The notes below the pieces were generated by a model, which searched no databases, was not told the DNA's origin, and saw only the letters and a program-made list of their open reading frames with translations. DNA of 64,000 nt. It comes from Didymella arachidicola. Lineage: Eukaryota > Ascomycota > Dothideomycetes > Pleosporales > Didymellaceae. Where the stretch lies: positions 1,116,001 to 1,180,000 of the forward strand of contig CM050001.1 in NCBI GenBank assembly GCA_016630955.3, read 5' to 3'. This document shows, piece by piece, positions 44,201 through 55,986 of the stretch; position 1 is the stretch's first letter, and each line of letters starts with the position of its first letter. The position numbers and the translations under genes were made by a program.

Positions 44201-47200
44201 GTTTGAGTCTGGCATCCCACTCTTCTACAGGAATGAGCGGACTCCTAACACGGCCATCTTCTCGTCCTGCCCACCATCTGTAGCCGATGTGTTAGTAGAT
44301 ATTAGTACAAGTTCAGCGACACGACACATACCCTTCAAACAAACCCATGATGTAGCCATGACGGCTGCCAGCTAAGGAGGCTATTAGTATTCGTAAGTCG
44401 ATCAAAGTAGGACAACGTACGTGCACAGGCTTCCTGAATCAGGAGGCAACCCGCCGGGTTCAAGACCTTGCGGCATCGGCAAAGGGTCTCGACAAGCTTC
44501 GGGGTAGCATGCAGAACCTGCGAGAATTAGCGATAGAATAGCCACTTTGTAGGATTTCCTTACATTTGAGGCAATGACAATGTCGTAGTAACCCTCTTCG
44601 AAGCCCTGCTCGAGCGGATCAGAACTGATGTCTAGCAAGGCGTACTTGATGTTCGAATGCGCAGCGAATCTTTCCTTGCATAGGTTCAAGAACCCATGCG
44701 ACACGTCAGTGATGGTGTACTCCTCATAGAGACGGTCACCAAGTTCCGACGTTAACCCACGAAGGGCGTGGGCTGTCCACCCTCCTGTGCCAGCTCCTAT
44801 CTCAAGAACTCGCATATGAGGCTTGTTGAGACCAGCGGCTTGAAAGAATGATGACAGATCCGAGGCATCGTTGTAGTAGTTGTAGAACTTCGCAAGAAGG
44901 TCGTCCTCCAACAGAACGTTGAGTAGGTTGTCGTTACCCTCCATAATCTCCACCATCCTGGCACACGTGCGGGCATACACTTCTACTGCAGCAGCCATAG
45001 GATAATGCTTGCTTCGCTGCCGGAGGAATGCAATCTCCCTTCGTCTATGTGGAACGTCCATGGATACCAGCTCTTTAGAGTCGGAGATGAGCGGATGTCC
45101 AGGCTCTGTGAAACCCTTGACTTCTTCCTCAAGCCATGACAGATAAATGTTTAAATGAGGGTGGGATGATTTACTGTTCTTCAATTGATCCCAGTTCTCT
45201 AACGCGTATAACATGTAGAGTCTTTCTAGAATCTCGTTTTCAGGCGCAGTGTCTCGCGTAGGCTTGATCAGCTGATGAAGATCTGTGAAGTTGGTATCAA
45301 GGTGCCACTCCAAGGTCATGGATCTCGGCTTCGACACATTCTGGATGAATGCATCATCAGTCTTTTTGCACTTGAACCCTCGTAGGCTGAAAATCACCTC
45401 ATCATCGACCACGCCGAGCGAGCTTCCTACGGTCATTCCAGAGATACCGGACGCGAGAGTTCGGCCGCTTATCTTTTTGCCCGGGGCAGGAGCAACGGAT
45501 AGCTCCTCGATAAAAGTAGGGAGATACAGCTGCGTCAGGAGCCGATATTCGCCTTTGGTGAAAGCAAGTGTCCATGACTGCAGGAACTTATCGATGGTGC
45601 TAGGATGCAAAGGATACGGCTCGTAATCATCCTGCACGTCATTTATCTGCACTGAGGCAACTTGATGCACCGGGCTGCAGGATATATCCTCCAGTCCGAC
45701 AAAGCGACGCCCGTAGTTAAGACCTATTCTAGACATGGTTGTATACCAACGGCTGGTGTCGACTTTCCTGGAAAAGGCTGTGGTATCCGGCATCTCAAGA
45801 AGCCCCGCGGAAGTCACGACACTTGCGGTTACTAGCCCTGAGCAATATTTCGTCCAGACGCCGTTGGATTCGGACGAAATCGAGAATTCGAACCATTTGC
45901 TTTGCAACGAAGAGGTCAACGGCTGTTTCCTTAGGGTGGTGATGAGCTCAGTGGCTGTAGTCTCATGCAACACCAACGCACTGAAAATGTGGACTTCCCG
46001 CACAGTGTAGTGGCCATGAGATCCTGCGAGCTGAGAAGCCGCTGCTCCAGCCATTGCAATGAATCCTGCAGCAGGGAAAATAATATCACTGCCAACACAG
46101 TGATCTGCCAACCAAGGAACAGTACCTGTTCTCAACAAGTTTCGCCAGGACGGCTCGATGTCGCTGCTTTCCAAACTTCTTTCGCCGAGTAGTTCGTGAG
46201 TCCGGTGTTTCTTGAACCGCCAGTTAGACATAACACGCGTTTCAGACCAGAACTTATCCTTGTAGTCCCAGGGATAGGTGGGTATGTCTGCTAGTACGGT
46301 CCGAGTTTTGGAGGATGGAATCTGGGGTGATAGCCCGAAGCAGAAGCACTTTCCAATTCCCTCTAAGAAGGCTGTGCATGAGTTCTGGCCACGGACCATG
46401 GTAGACGCGTAAGGCGCGGAAAGTCCCGTTTCCTCGTATATCTGTCGAAGAGGACCTGCCAGAGCCGAATGTGGACCAACTTCGAGGTGTAATGTGTTTG
46501 GTCCCATCTCCCGAAGCATCTCGGAGATAGCAGTACGGAACAGGACTGGGCTCTCCATGTTCAATTGCCAGTATGACGGTCCGAATGCCTTTGCTTCTTG
46601 AACTTGGCGACCGTAGACCGTGGAGAAATATGGTACTTGCGGAGGCTTTGGGTCGAGGTGTGGAGAGACTAGTTTATTATAGAGATCTGCCACAGTTGCC
46701 ATATGATCTGGAGGAGGATTAGTTCAAGTAAGACAAAAGTGTTCATCAGAATCCAGCGTGCTTACGAGAATGGTAGCCCATCGGCACCTGAAGCTTTCGA
46801 ACAAGCGCAGCCGGATACTTTTCGCGAAGTCCGGCCATTGCTTCCTCGAGTGCATCCCGGTCGCCTGAAATGGTGACGCTGGCATTACTGTTCTCGCACG
46901 CTATTACGACGCCGCTCTTCAGCAAAGGTTCGACCTTTGCGCGACCCAATCCAACGGCAGCCATGCCGCCGGGGATTTCGCAACGAGCACATGCGTGTCC
47001 TCGGTAAAATGCAGTAATTATTGCTTCTCTGCGAGTGAGTATTCCGGCAGCGTATGCGGCGGCCACTTCTCCACTTTCAAAATGTAAGCCAGTAGCTCTC
47101 TCAAAGTCTCGAAGAATGACCATATCTTACCTGCTATGTCCCACTACAGCAGCAGGATGTACATTCCAAGTTGCGAGTAGGTCTATTAAGGCGACTTGGA

Positions 47201-49401
47201 GGGCGGTGCTGATTGGCTGAGCTCGATCGGTTTCGGCCAAAGCAGACTTATCCGCGTCACTATCTGATAGTAGTATTCCTTATACCTTGGTTAGCACGAG
47301 CTTGAGTAGTAGGTTCTCGCGTATAGTTTACCCTCCAAGCTCCAATCGGGAGCATATTCAAGCGACTTTATGACTGCGTCCATTTCTCGAATGCTGTGAG
47401 CAAATGCACGCTGCTGCTGCATAAGCTCTTTACCCATGCCCAACCACTGTGCGCCTGTTCATTGTCAGACATGGACTAATTCCGAAGCTAGGGTCATGAA
47501 GTATACCTTGACCAGTGAAGATGAAGGCAGCCTGAACAACGCCAGACGATACCACGGGCGGTGATGGGGTGCTCAGAACGCCATCGTTGAAGATGCAATA
47601 CGACGCTTGTTTGAGACGTTCGCGTCGTGTGGCGAGGGTATATGCCATATCTTCAACGCGGTCGGGATGTGCCTGTACGTACTCGGAATAACGTTGTGAC
47701 ATGGCAGTGATCGATGAGGGACTGTTTGCAGACATCAGCAGTATCGAACTTTGCGCTTCGGAAGAATCGGCTGTTTCGTGCAGGGAACTATGCGGAGAGG
47801 GTATGCCGAATGAAGCAGCCGAATCAATAATAATCTGGTTCGTACATTAGTGGATGTTCAAGTCCAAAGACAAAGGGAGCGATGACATACATGAGTGTTG
47901 GACCCTCCAAGCCCGAATGAGTTAATACTCATTCGTTCCTGACAATCCTGTGGCCACGGTAGTGGTTCGGTGGGAACTTTCAGCTTCCTGTCCCACGCAA
48001 CTGATGGAGGGTTAGAAATGAGTGTGTAGGTCTAATTCATGATTCATGCTTACTCTTGGGATTCGGGTTCTTGAATTTGACGTTGGGGATGATAGTACGG
48101 TTCTCGAGGGCGACAACTGCTTTGATGATGCTAGCCATCGCCGAACCGCCCTCACCGTGACCCAAGTTGGGCTTCACAGACCCAATGTACACAGGTCTCT
48201 TCCCGTCTGCGAAACAATTGGCCACCGCCTCCGCTTCAAGGGGGTCGCCAATAGGCGTTCCAGTGCCATGGCATTCTATCACACTAGTGTTATGTAGTTC
48301 TAAGCCAGCATCCGCATATGTCTTGCGAATGAGTGCTTCGTGAGTTATCGGGTTCGGTGTACCAAACGTTCTTCCAGTGCCACCTCCGTCGGCATTGCTG
48401 TCACACGCGCGAATAACGGCTCGAATAGGGTTGCCGTCTCGTAACGCTAGATCCAAACGCTTGATGTAAATGGCGCACACAGAGTCACCACGCGCAAAAC
48501 CATTTGCACTGGAATCAAATGTCTTACAAGAGCCGTCTGGAGACAAGACGCCCATTGCTGTCATTCCAATGCCTCCTCTGGGTGTCAAGATGAGGTTGGC
48601 GCCGGCAACAATAGCAGACGGGCATGAGCCTGCTCGGATTGCCAACAAGGCTTCATGCAAAGCCTCGGCTGTTGCCGAGCAGGCAGTCTTGATACTAGCA
48701 CTTGGCCCAGTGAGGTTGTACTCATAAGCCAAACGGTTTGATAAGACAAAGTCTGAACCTCCGATGACCTGGTAGGGAGCGGTGTGTATTAAATCGGCAT
48801 ATTGGAGTTCTTGCCAATCAGTTGTGAAGTCACCGACGAAAGTACCGATGTTCTTGCCTCGAAAATCTCCCTCGCCGGCGCCTTCAAATGCCTCACGCGT
48901 AACCTCGAGGAGTAGGCGTTGCGCGGGATCCATCATTGAGAGCTCCACATTGGACATGCTGAACATCGAGGCATCCATCTGGGCAAGATCTTCGTCGATG
49001 TAATATCCGTATTCGGTGAGGATAGAACCAGGTCTCCCCCGAGGATCATAATAAGATTTAATGTTGTAACGGTCAGCGGGCACAATGGCTCTCGCATCTC
49101 GTTTCTCGACGAGCATTTGGTAAAGGTCGGAGTCGCTTCGAACTCCACCAGGGAGTCGCACACCAATGCCACAGATTGCAACAGGCACCTGTGGAAGTTG
49201 TCCTTCGAATATGGTCGTTGTGGTCGAAGTTGCATTCGGAGTGCCGATTGTTGCCCCATTCGCAGTCCCATTCGTGTGACCATTCGTATGTCCATTCGTA
49301 TGTCCATTCGTATGTCCATTCGTGTATCCGTTCGTGGTCCCATTCGTGTTCCCATTTGCAAAGCCATTGGTATGATGGCCTGCTTCTTTGGAAACGTCCA
49401 T
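41283..49401 (-). CDS. Highly reducing polyketide synthase (squalestatin hexaketide synthase-like)
   Basis: Ten exons, 5' to 3': 49401-48054, 48000-47891, 47834-47507, 47454-47332, 47278-47131, 47073-46766, 46707-44564, 44517-44421, 44371-44332, 44277-41283; 2546 aa. Order: KS (TACSATAEAL, ECHGTGTP, KPNLGHGEGG), AT (FIFTGQG, GHSSGE, YHSHHM), DH (DHCVGSDIIFPAAGF, HPSTIDKFLQ), C-methyltransferase (LEIGAGTGGWT), ER (HSAAGGVGIAAIH), KR (TGGMGGLGR, LFSSISG, GQANYAAGN) and ACP (GADSLVAIE). No release domain, so release needs a separate enzyme such as the nearby hydrolase or citrate synthase-like protein. The start ATG 49401 is followed by an Asn-Gly-rich repeat before the KS. With PAL and ligase beside it, a benzoyl starter is inferred. 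Confidence 0.95.
49269..49352 (-). repeat. 12-bp minisatellite encoding Asn-Gly repeats in the PKS N-terminus
   Basis: Units like CATTCGTATGTC repeat in tandem, encoding (Asn-Gly-His/Tyr-Thr)n ahead of the KS domain. Such an in-frame repeat could vary in number between strains; it is probably a flexible leader. Confidence 0.75.
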
Positions 49402-50227
49402 GCTGCTTGCAAGCGAGGATACAGCTGACTTCACAGAGCGTATAGTTTCTCCACACGACGAAAGTACTGATCGAGAGATTAGGAGAGGAATCCTAGGCTC
49501 TTACTTACAATCATTATCGTTCTACTAGGGTAATTTATAAGGGCAAGTGGTACTCTACGCTGCGCTTCATCCCTCGTTGGTGGAAAATCTGTCCGCCATT
49601 TGGTTGACTGGATCATCCCGATCAGCGTCATCCTGCAATCCAGCGTCGTATACGCCTTCAATCCTATTCGCACAACACCATCGTGAACTGTTTTGTGTAA
49701 CCATCTTCCCAAGAATCAATCCTATGCACTTTGCGATAACAGCAGAGCCGCAGCGTGGAAGACGTGAAGTGTACTCTGCTCGAGTTGTTGCAAAAGGGGT
49801 CGCGTAGCAACCTCGGATGATCTCGGTCCTGGTCTACCTAACCCCACTAAGCCCCTTAGTCAGTCAAATTAGCTCGACGGAAATTGACAGGGGCACTGGG
49901 ACTCTTGCATCAACATGTCTTCTTTCATCGCTTCAAGTCAACCAAGACCGAACTCTAGGCCTACACGCTTCTCGGTAATAACATCAGACTACTATCTGAT
50001 CTCCTCTAGCATGCTCCAGAGCCCTTGTCAGTCTGCGTCCTATGTGCATGCGCTGGTGTTTTCCGGAGTCACTATGAAGACAAATCGACTTCACGCTTGA
50101 CATGGCACAAGATATCAGAGAGACATCATGATGATACCTGGGTACATTACCTACTTCGGGAAATTCGTTTGTATAATTTGTTGGTGGTCATGCCCTACAG
50201 GTATGCTTAATACCGACGCCTTTGTGA
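49402..50227. promoter_or_regulatory. PKS upstream region
   Basis: 826 bp between the PKS start and the stop of the beta-lactamase-like gene, both on the minus strand. It must hold the PKS promoter and the neighbour's terminator. No gene and no certain factor-binding site seen. Confidence 0.4.
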
Positions 50228-52172
50228 TCATTCTGCTAAGACTTCTTGACCTGCGTGAGCAAGCAAAGCCAGGGCATCCCCCTGCGCAAAGCTGTCCGCC
50301 TCCTGAACGACTTTTGTCAAAGTGATGTTGTATCCGCTCAAAGCCACCGACAATACCCGTCCACTTTTGACGTCCTTATGAAACACCATTTTAGTGAGTG
50401 GCTCGCCTGCATAAGTGACAGGATCGAAGCTGCTCAAGCACCAATCATTCCAGCCCTCACCAGGGGGCTTGTCAAGCACATACGTCCACCGCCATTCTTC
50501 GTCGACGATAACTCCATCATCACGCCTTCCCTGACGCTTTGAATCTAGAAACGTAGGTACAGCTTGAAATATCCAATTTGCCCCTCCACCGGACTTCGAA
50601 GAAGCAAGCCTTTCCATAACTGGTAAGATCGACGAGCCGTTAGAAATCAACTCAGAGATTCGCAAGCCATGATCCGATGATACTGACAGCGTGATGCTAG
50701 AGTTGATCTTCTGTCCAGGTTCCGCTTTGTATGTCCCGGCATAATTGTCTTGTACGCTCTCCAAAGCGATCTTATCTGCTGCCCGAACGAGAGGAAAGGT
50801 GATATCGGTCAAGATGTCATGAGGATGCCCCAGGGCTCCGTTCATCATGAGAGAAACTGCCAAGTCATACTCCGGCATGACTACAACCACGGACGTATAT
50901 GGGCCGAGGGTGCCAACGACGGTGTTGAAAGTTGTCGGTCGGTTCGGTATCGAAAGAGGGGTGGTTGTGCGAAAGATGTTCCACGGCATGCCAATCAGTG
51001 AGTGGGATCCGACAGCATAGAAACCGGGAGCAAACCAGTTCAGTATAGAACTAGGGCTCTTGTTCAAAGTCCACCGTAGGAGCGTCGACATGTCACAAGG
51101 TGTAGAATACAGCCCTACACTCCTAATATCGTCGTGTTATTGTCAGGGAATTAAGTTTTGCGGCAGAACTCACGGGTTATTCACGCCAACATCCCAACTC
51201 CAAGTATGGTCATTCTGTAGCACGGCTCCACTATCTTTGTGAGGTGGTCGGAAGGAAGTTGAATTGAGTTGTAGTGGCTCAATTATTGTCTGGTGAATGA
51301 ACTGCTCATATTTCACGCCACTGATACGCTCAATCAAAATGCCAAGTAGACTAAAGCCCACATTGCTGTTCGAATTGACCTGGTGCGGGTTGAAAACGGC
51401 TTTCGAAGATCTCAGCCACGACAAAAGTCCTGAGAAAAGTCACGTCAATTGCGTCGTCCATGATGCATTCAACATATAAGAGAAGACTTGACGCACCTGC
51501 GCTATCACATGGAATGCTTTTATCGACTTGACACGCTGGCATTACGTCCAAAATTGCGTCCGAAACTGGCGGAAGGTTCAGATCAGCCCTTTGGCGCGCA
51601 GAGAAATCCGTATAGATGTCAGCATATCCATCTATGGTGAAGTCAGAATTTGTGTTGAGTCTTTTGTCGAACAAGGTGTACGAACACATATCCAATATTC
51701 CAGCCACGTTGTTGAGAAGGTCCCATATAGTTACGCGGTCCCATTGGACTGAGCTAGGCTCTAGATCCAGGATGTAAGCGTTGATGGGATCGTACAGACT
51801 GGAAACATGCCCTTGGTCGTGGAGTTGCAAGACTGCGATAGCTGTCAAGAGCTTCGATACCCTCGCTACCCTGAAAACAGTGTCCTGGCCGATAATAGTA
51901 CTACCATCCTGCGATGATTGGTTTTTCGCTGCATGGTAGAAGCTCCAGAGTGTCTCCCGCGAGCTTGTTACCTCGATGGCCACATTTGTAGCCAGGAAAG
52001 ATTCGTTCTCAAAATATCCCGAGGCTGTTTCGAAGATATGTTCAAACGTTTCCTGCAAGGACGATTCGGGATACGAGGGGACGGGGAATGGTTGGCCTGG
52101 TGTGCAAGATGTCGCATGCGATCCACCGCAATGCGACAGTAGCACCAGAAGTATGGCAACGGTAAATCGCAT
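50228..52172 (-). CDS. Secreted beta-lactamase-fold protein with degenerate active site
   Basis: Exons 52172-51497, 51429-51174 and 51122-50228; 608 aa. A hydrophobic signal peptide (about residues 1-22) precedes a class C beta-lactamase/penicillin-binding-like domain (FRVARVSKLLTAIAVLQLHDQG; SNVGFSLLGILIERISG) and a C-terminal domain as in other large fungal members. The SxxK nucleophile position reads Arg (R104, codon AGG at 51861-51863, in RVSK) and the YxN Tyr reads Asn (about N246, in NSN). Unless other residues have taken over, it is not a serine hydrolase. A serine hydrolase-like gene is, as I recall, part of published squalestatin clusters. It shares a divergent promoter region with the CoA ligase. 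The function is unknown. Confidence 0.85.
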
Positions 52173-52535
52173 ACTAAGCAATCACATTCACTGAGTTGTT
52201 AAACTTCCGCTTGTTACGTGGTAGAAGGTAAAATCCAAATTATCTCTATATTATCAAACTGCACAGTATGACATGGACTGCAATATTTTTCTTCGATACA
52301 GTATTGTGCTTGTGCCTGGTCTGCTTCATCATTGGCCTGTGCTTTTTCGGGGTTGTTGTTTGCGCAGGATTGTAGGATCATCAAACTACCTAGTCCAAGA
52401 ATTGCCGGGATTGGAGGAACCCGACTCTTGGGCGACTTGGAGACTCTGCGTGTTTAGAAGCATCATGCTGTCGCAAGTCCATGCGAGCACCTTTCCAGGT
52501 ATTACGCCAGTAACAAGTGCTAGTTAACAAATGCG
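52173..52535. promoter_or_regulatory. Divergent promoter region, beta-lactamase-like / CoA ligase
   Basis: 363 bp between the divergent starts at 52172 and 52536. No individual site assigned. Confidence 0.4.
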
Positions 52536-54274
52536 ATGGCAGATTCTCCATTGGAACAAAACTGGAACGTTGTCACGTGGGCACTTTCAGGTAGTTACGA
52601 TGAAGATCGACCTGTACGTTGTCTCACAGTGTATTCCTCAACCGCACTCAAACTGATACCCGATCAGGTCCTAATAGATGCCGACCGACCAGATCGTTCC
52701 TTGAGCAAGAGACAGGCTATAGATCTTGTAGCCAAACTTAGCGCAGCATTTGAGCCTGGAAGCACAGTCTGTGTACATCTTTACAATGATGTAAGCTCCT
52801 CCGCCACTGATTGAAGACTGGCGAGATCTAATGACAAAAACTGAAGTAGATCATCTATCCCATCCTGGTCCTCGCGATACTGGCTTCTGGTTGTGAATGG
52901 ACGGGCACAAATCCAGCGTACACGAGTGCTGAGCTTTCCCATCACTTTGCGCAATCTGAGACACGATATGTCATCACCGACCAGAGCTACATAGACGTCA
53001 TAGATCAGGCCATTACTACGCCCGGACAAAACATCGAAATCATAGTCTTCTCCGACATATCCGCCCATAGATCTACCGAGAACGGTCTCCGCTGGAAAAA
53101 CAATAAGCATGATCTGGCCACTCTGCATAGCCTCTTGACTGATGGCGATGAGGCTACGTTGCGAAGAAGACTTCAAGAGATCCCCGATCATGCTCCAGCT
53201 ACTGCAATGTCAACATCAGGGACTACCGGCCTACCAAAAATGGTTCAGAGATCACACCGCTCGTTGGTACTAGAGACTGGCGGTAGTCAAGACAGCAACT
53301 CCGCGAAGCCTTTTCAGGTCCGCCGATTGTATTGCACGCCCATTTTTCATGCGTTCTCGTTCCCAGAGATGGTGGTGAATACGATCCGTCTAGGGTTTCC
53401 ATCTTTCTATATGCGTCGATTCGACGAGAGTTTTGCAGACAAAATCCACGAGTTCGGCATCACGGAGACGATGGCGGCACCTGCGATGCTCCTCAAGATT
53501 CTCCAGTGGACTGAGAAACACGAAGGAAAAAGGTTCAAGCTGCAGGGATTGAGGACGATATTATGTGCAGGGGCAGCCTTGGCATCACGACTACGTGCAA
53601 GCTTCTTGCAACTCTTCGATAGTGCTTCGGTCAGGATAGTTCAGGTGTGGGGTATGACTGAAGGCGGGTGGTTTGCCACCTTCTGGTACCCTGAACATGA
53701 TGACACTGGCTCCATCGGTAGGCCTTTACCTACCTGTCAGATCCGCGTTAGCGAGGTCTCGCGCGCCGAGCTCCCAGACGGACGCCAGGTGGGAGAGCTG
53801 TTGGTGAAAGGACCTCAGCTGCTGACTGCATACAAAGGACATCCAGATACGACAAAGGAAGCACTCCATGATGGATGGCTAAGAACTGGGGATATCGGGT
53901 ACTGTGCGGATGGGAAGGTATACATCATAGACAGGGCCAAAGACATCATCAAGGTGAATGGTTGGACAATATCCCCGGCGGAGCTTGAAGCGGTCCTCCA
54001 CCAAATACCCGGTATCGTCGATGCCGCTGCTCTCAGTTATGGTACCGGCACGAAGGAGCATGTTGCTATGTTTGTTGTTGCGAAAGGGCCATCGCTACTT
54101 GTAGCCGACATCAAGCACCACTTACTCCAACAGGTTGCACGGTTCAAAGTTGCTACGTGCGAGATCCACCTTGTAGACTCGCTGCCTCGGAGTCCAAGTG
54201 GGAAGGTACTTCGGAGTGTCCTCAGACATCAGCTTCGAGCGCACTACGATAATGTCGACTCTGGTACCAGCTGA
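52536..54274 (+). CDS. Acyl-CoA ligase (ANL superfamily, 4-coumarate:CoA ligase-like)
   Basis: Exons 52536-52790 and 52850-54274; 559 aa. Adenylate-forming motifs in order: STSGTTGLPK (P-loop, about residue 205), QVWGMTEGG, the hinge/adenylation block LRTGDIGYCADGKVYIIDR, IKVNGWTISPAELE and the C-terminal catalytic Lys in SPSGKVLR. It would convert a carboxylic acid to its CoA thioester with ATP. Next to a PAL gene and a benzoate-type PKS, cinnamate or benzoate is the likely substrate. No C-terminal peroxisomal signal (ends DSGTS), so the activity is probably cytosolic. An alternative ATG at 52531 is in another frame and leads nowhere. Confidence 0.92.
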
Positions 54275-54651
54275 GCATGATAAGAGCCCTCTAAAGGCAA
54301 GGTCCTAGAATTGGCGTTAAGACTTACAGTGTATCGTTTCTATAGGATGAATAAACACAACAATAAAATCAATTGATCTCTGACCTTGGCGACATTGGTC
54401 TCAGTTTGGTCTCGTGTGCTCTCCTTCAAGTCGGAACATCATCGTGGTCTCCTCGGCCCATCTTCACCAGACGTAAGCCTTTCTTGGAACAGGCCCAGGT
54501 AGCCAAGTTTAAAGGAAAACGTGACCTGCTTCCGATCACGTGAAGAGAATTGCCATACATTGCTCATCATGTAGAAAGCGCAAAGTAACGACGTTGAGTT
54601 CAAGATTCAGCTCATGTCGTACCGTGGAGCTGAGGAATGCAGGATTGAAGG
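54275..54651 (+). promoter_or_regulatory. Ligase-hydrolase intergenic region
   Basis: 377 bp: 3' end of the ligase gene and promoter of the hydrolase. Nothing specific recognised. Confidence 0.35.
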
Positions 54652-55832
54652 ATGATTTTACGTATGACGTTGCGTATCATTGCGCCAACACTCATACCTA
54701 GATACAATACCAACCTTGATATCAGAACATTAGCTTTTGGAGATTTTATTGACCTTAACATGGATTTTCCTGGGAACTCACGATTCGCCTCGTTCGCAAG
54801 GTCAGATTTTGAATACTCAAGGGTCGAAAATCACCCTCTGATTGTATCTGTTCTGTCGCCAAAGAAACCCCATGGAAGTGCCCAAAGACAAGCTCCTGTA
54901 CTAGTGTTCTGGCATGGCGGGGGATTTGTGGTTGGTGGGAGATTGTACGAGCCGTGGTGGTCTGAGTGGTTAGTGTTATGGCAGCCCCGTGTCGGCATTG
55001 AAACATGTTCTAATTCCCCTTGAGGTTGATCGAGTATGCTTTTTCGCAAGACGCTATCATCGTTTCACCCGATTATCGGTTACTGCCAGAAGCCACGGGA
55101 GCAGATATCTTCGACGACGTGGACGCGTTCTGGAACTGGCTCCACACATGTCTGCCGTCGTTAGCGCAATCAAATTCATGGCAGACTCAACCGGATCTCA
55201 CGCGCATACTTTGCGTCGGCCAAAGCGGAGGTGGTTCCATGGCTGTTCACTCGGCTCTTCTGCACCCAGAGTACAGCATCAAGGTAATCGTGTCTCTGTA
55301 CGCTCCATTGTACCACAACGTCCCAAACCTTACAGTTCCACGACCAAGGCGCATATTAGGGACCATGCCACCGCCCCCGCGGAAGGCAGAAGGTCTGATA
55401 CGCTCTTATATCAAGCAGAGCAAGGGTAGCGTTCGGACTGGTGGGGATCCCCTCAATATGTGGGAGTTACTTCTGTGCTTGCTGCAACAAGGTCGCTTGA
55501 TCAATCTCATGAATATCAAGCCGGATTCGAGACTCGACACTCCATCCCTGCTAAGACAGGTCGGAAAGCTTCCTCCTCTATGGCTTATACATGGAGAGGA
55601 TGACTCTGTAGTAAGGCTGAGTGACATCTGTGTGCACAGAATAATCTTCTGACATCATCAGTAGATACCCTTCAAGTGCTCGGAGATGTTTTTCGATGAA
55701 CTAAAAGTCCTAGCACCTTCTACATCAGTACTACTGTCAGCCAAGACAGGAGAGCATAACTTCGATGCATCGTTGACAATGGAGGAGGCTTGGATACGAG
55801 ATGGCTGTGATTTTCTTTCCATGCATTGGTAG
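54652..55832 (+). CDS. Alpha/beta hydrolase (HSL / abhydrolase-3 type)
   Basis: Exons 54652-54968, 55025-55610 and 55665-55832; 356 aa. Oxyanion-hole motif WHGGGF (about residue 87), nucleophile elbow GQSGGG (Ser about 170), acid in HGEDDSV (about 297) and a C-terminal His in GEHNFD (about 330): a complete triad. The last intron ends at CAGTAG; using the earlier AG would give an immediate stop, so the TAG-AG position 55664 is the supported acceptor. Such hydrolases in PKS clusters release or edit thioester-bound products; here it may off-load the hexaketide, since the PKS has no release domain. Converges with PAL (154 bp apart). Confidence 0.88.
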
Positions 55833-55986
55833 ATGGAATATATCAGCTGGATACCACTGTAGTAACCATTTGTCCCCTACAACATGCTTCGTAGTATTGG
55901 GTTCATGCAAATTACCGACTCATGTCCTCCTGTCTATATTTTTGAGTCCCTGTTCTATAACTAGCGGCTGCGACGAAGGTACCAGC

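Noticed and set aside
46746..48036. PKS split into several genes or broken by stops
   Set aside because: All breaks coincide with GT-AG introns of 46-58 bp, and splicing gives a single 2546-codon frame with complete AT motifs.
49402..49434. PKS start at 49434
   Set aside because: The codon is GTG; ATG 49401 is the first in frame and precedes the Asn-Gly leader.
52781..53191. Minus-strand ORF opposite the CoA ligase intron and exon 2
   Set aside because: The plus-strand ligase reading explains the region with clear motifs.
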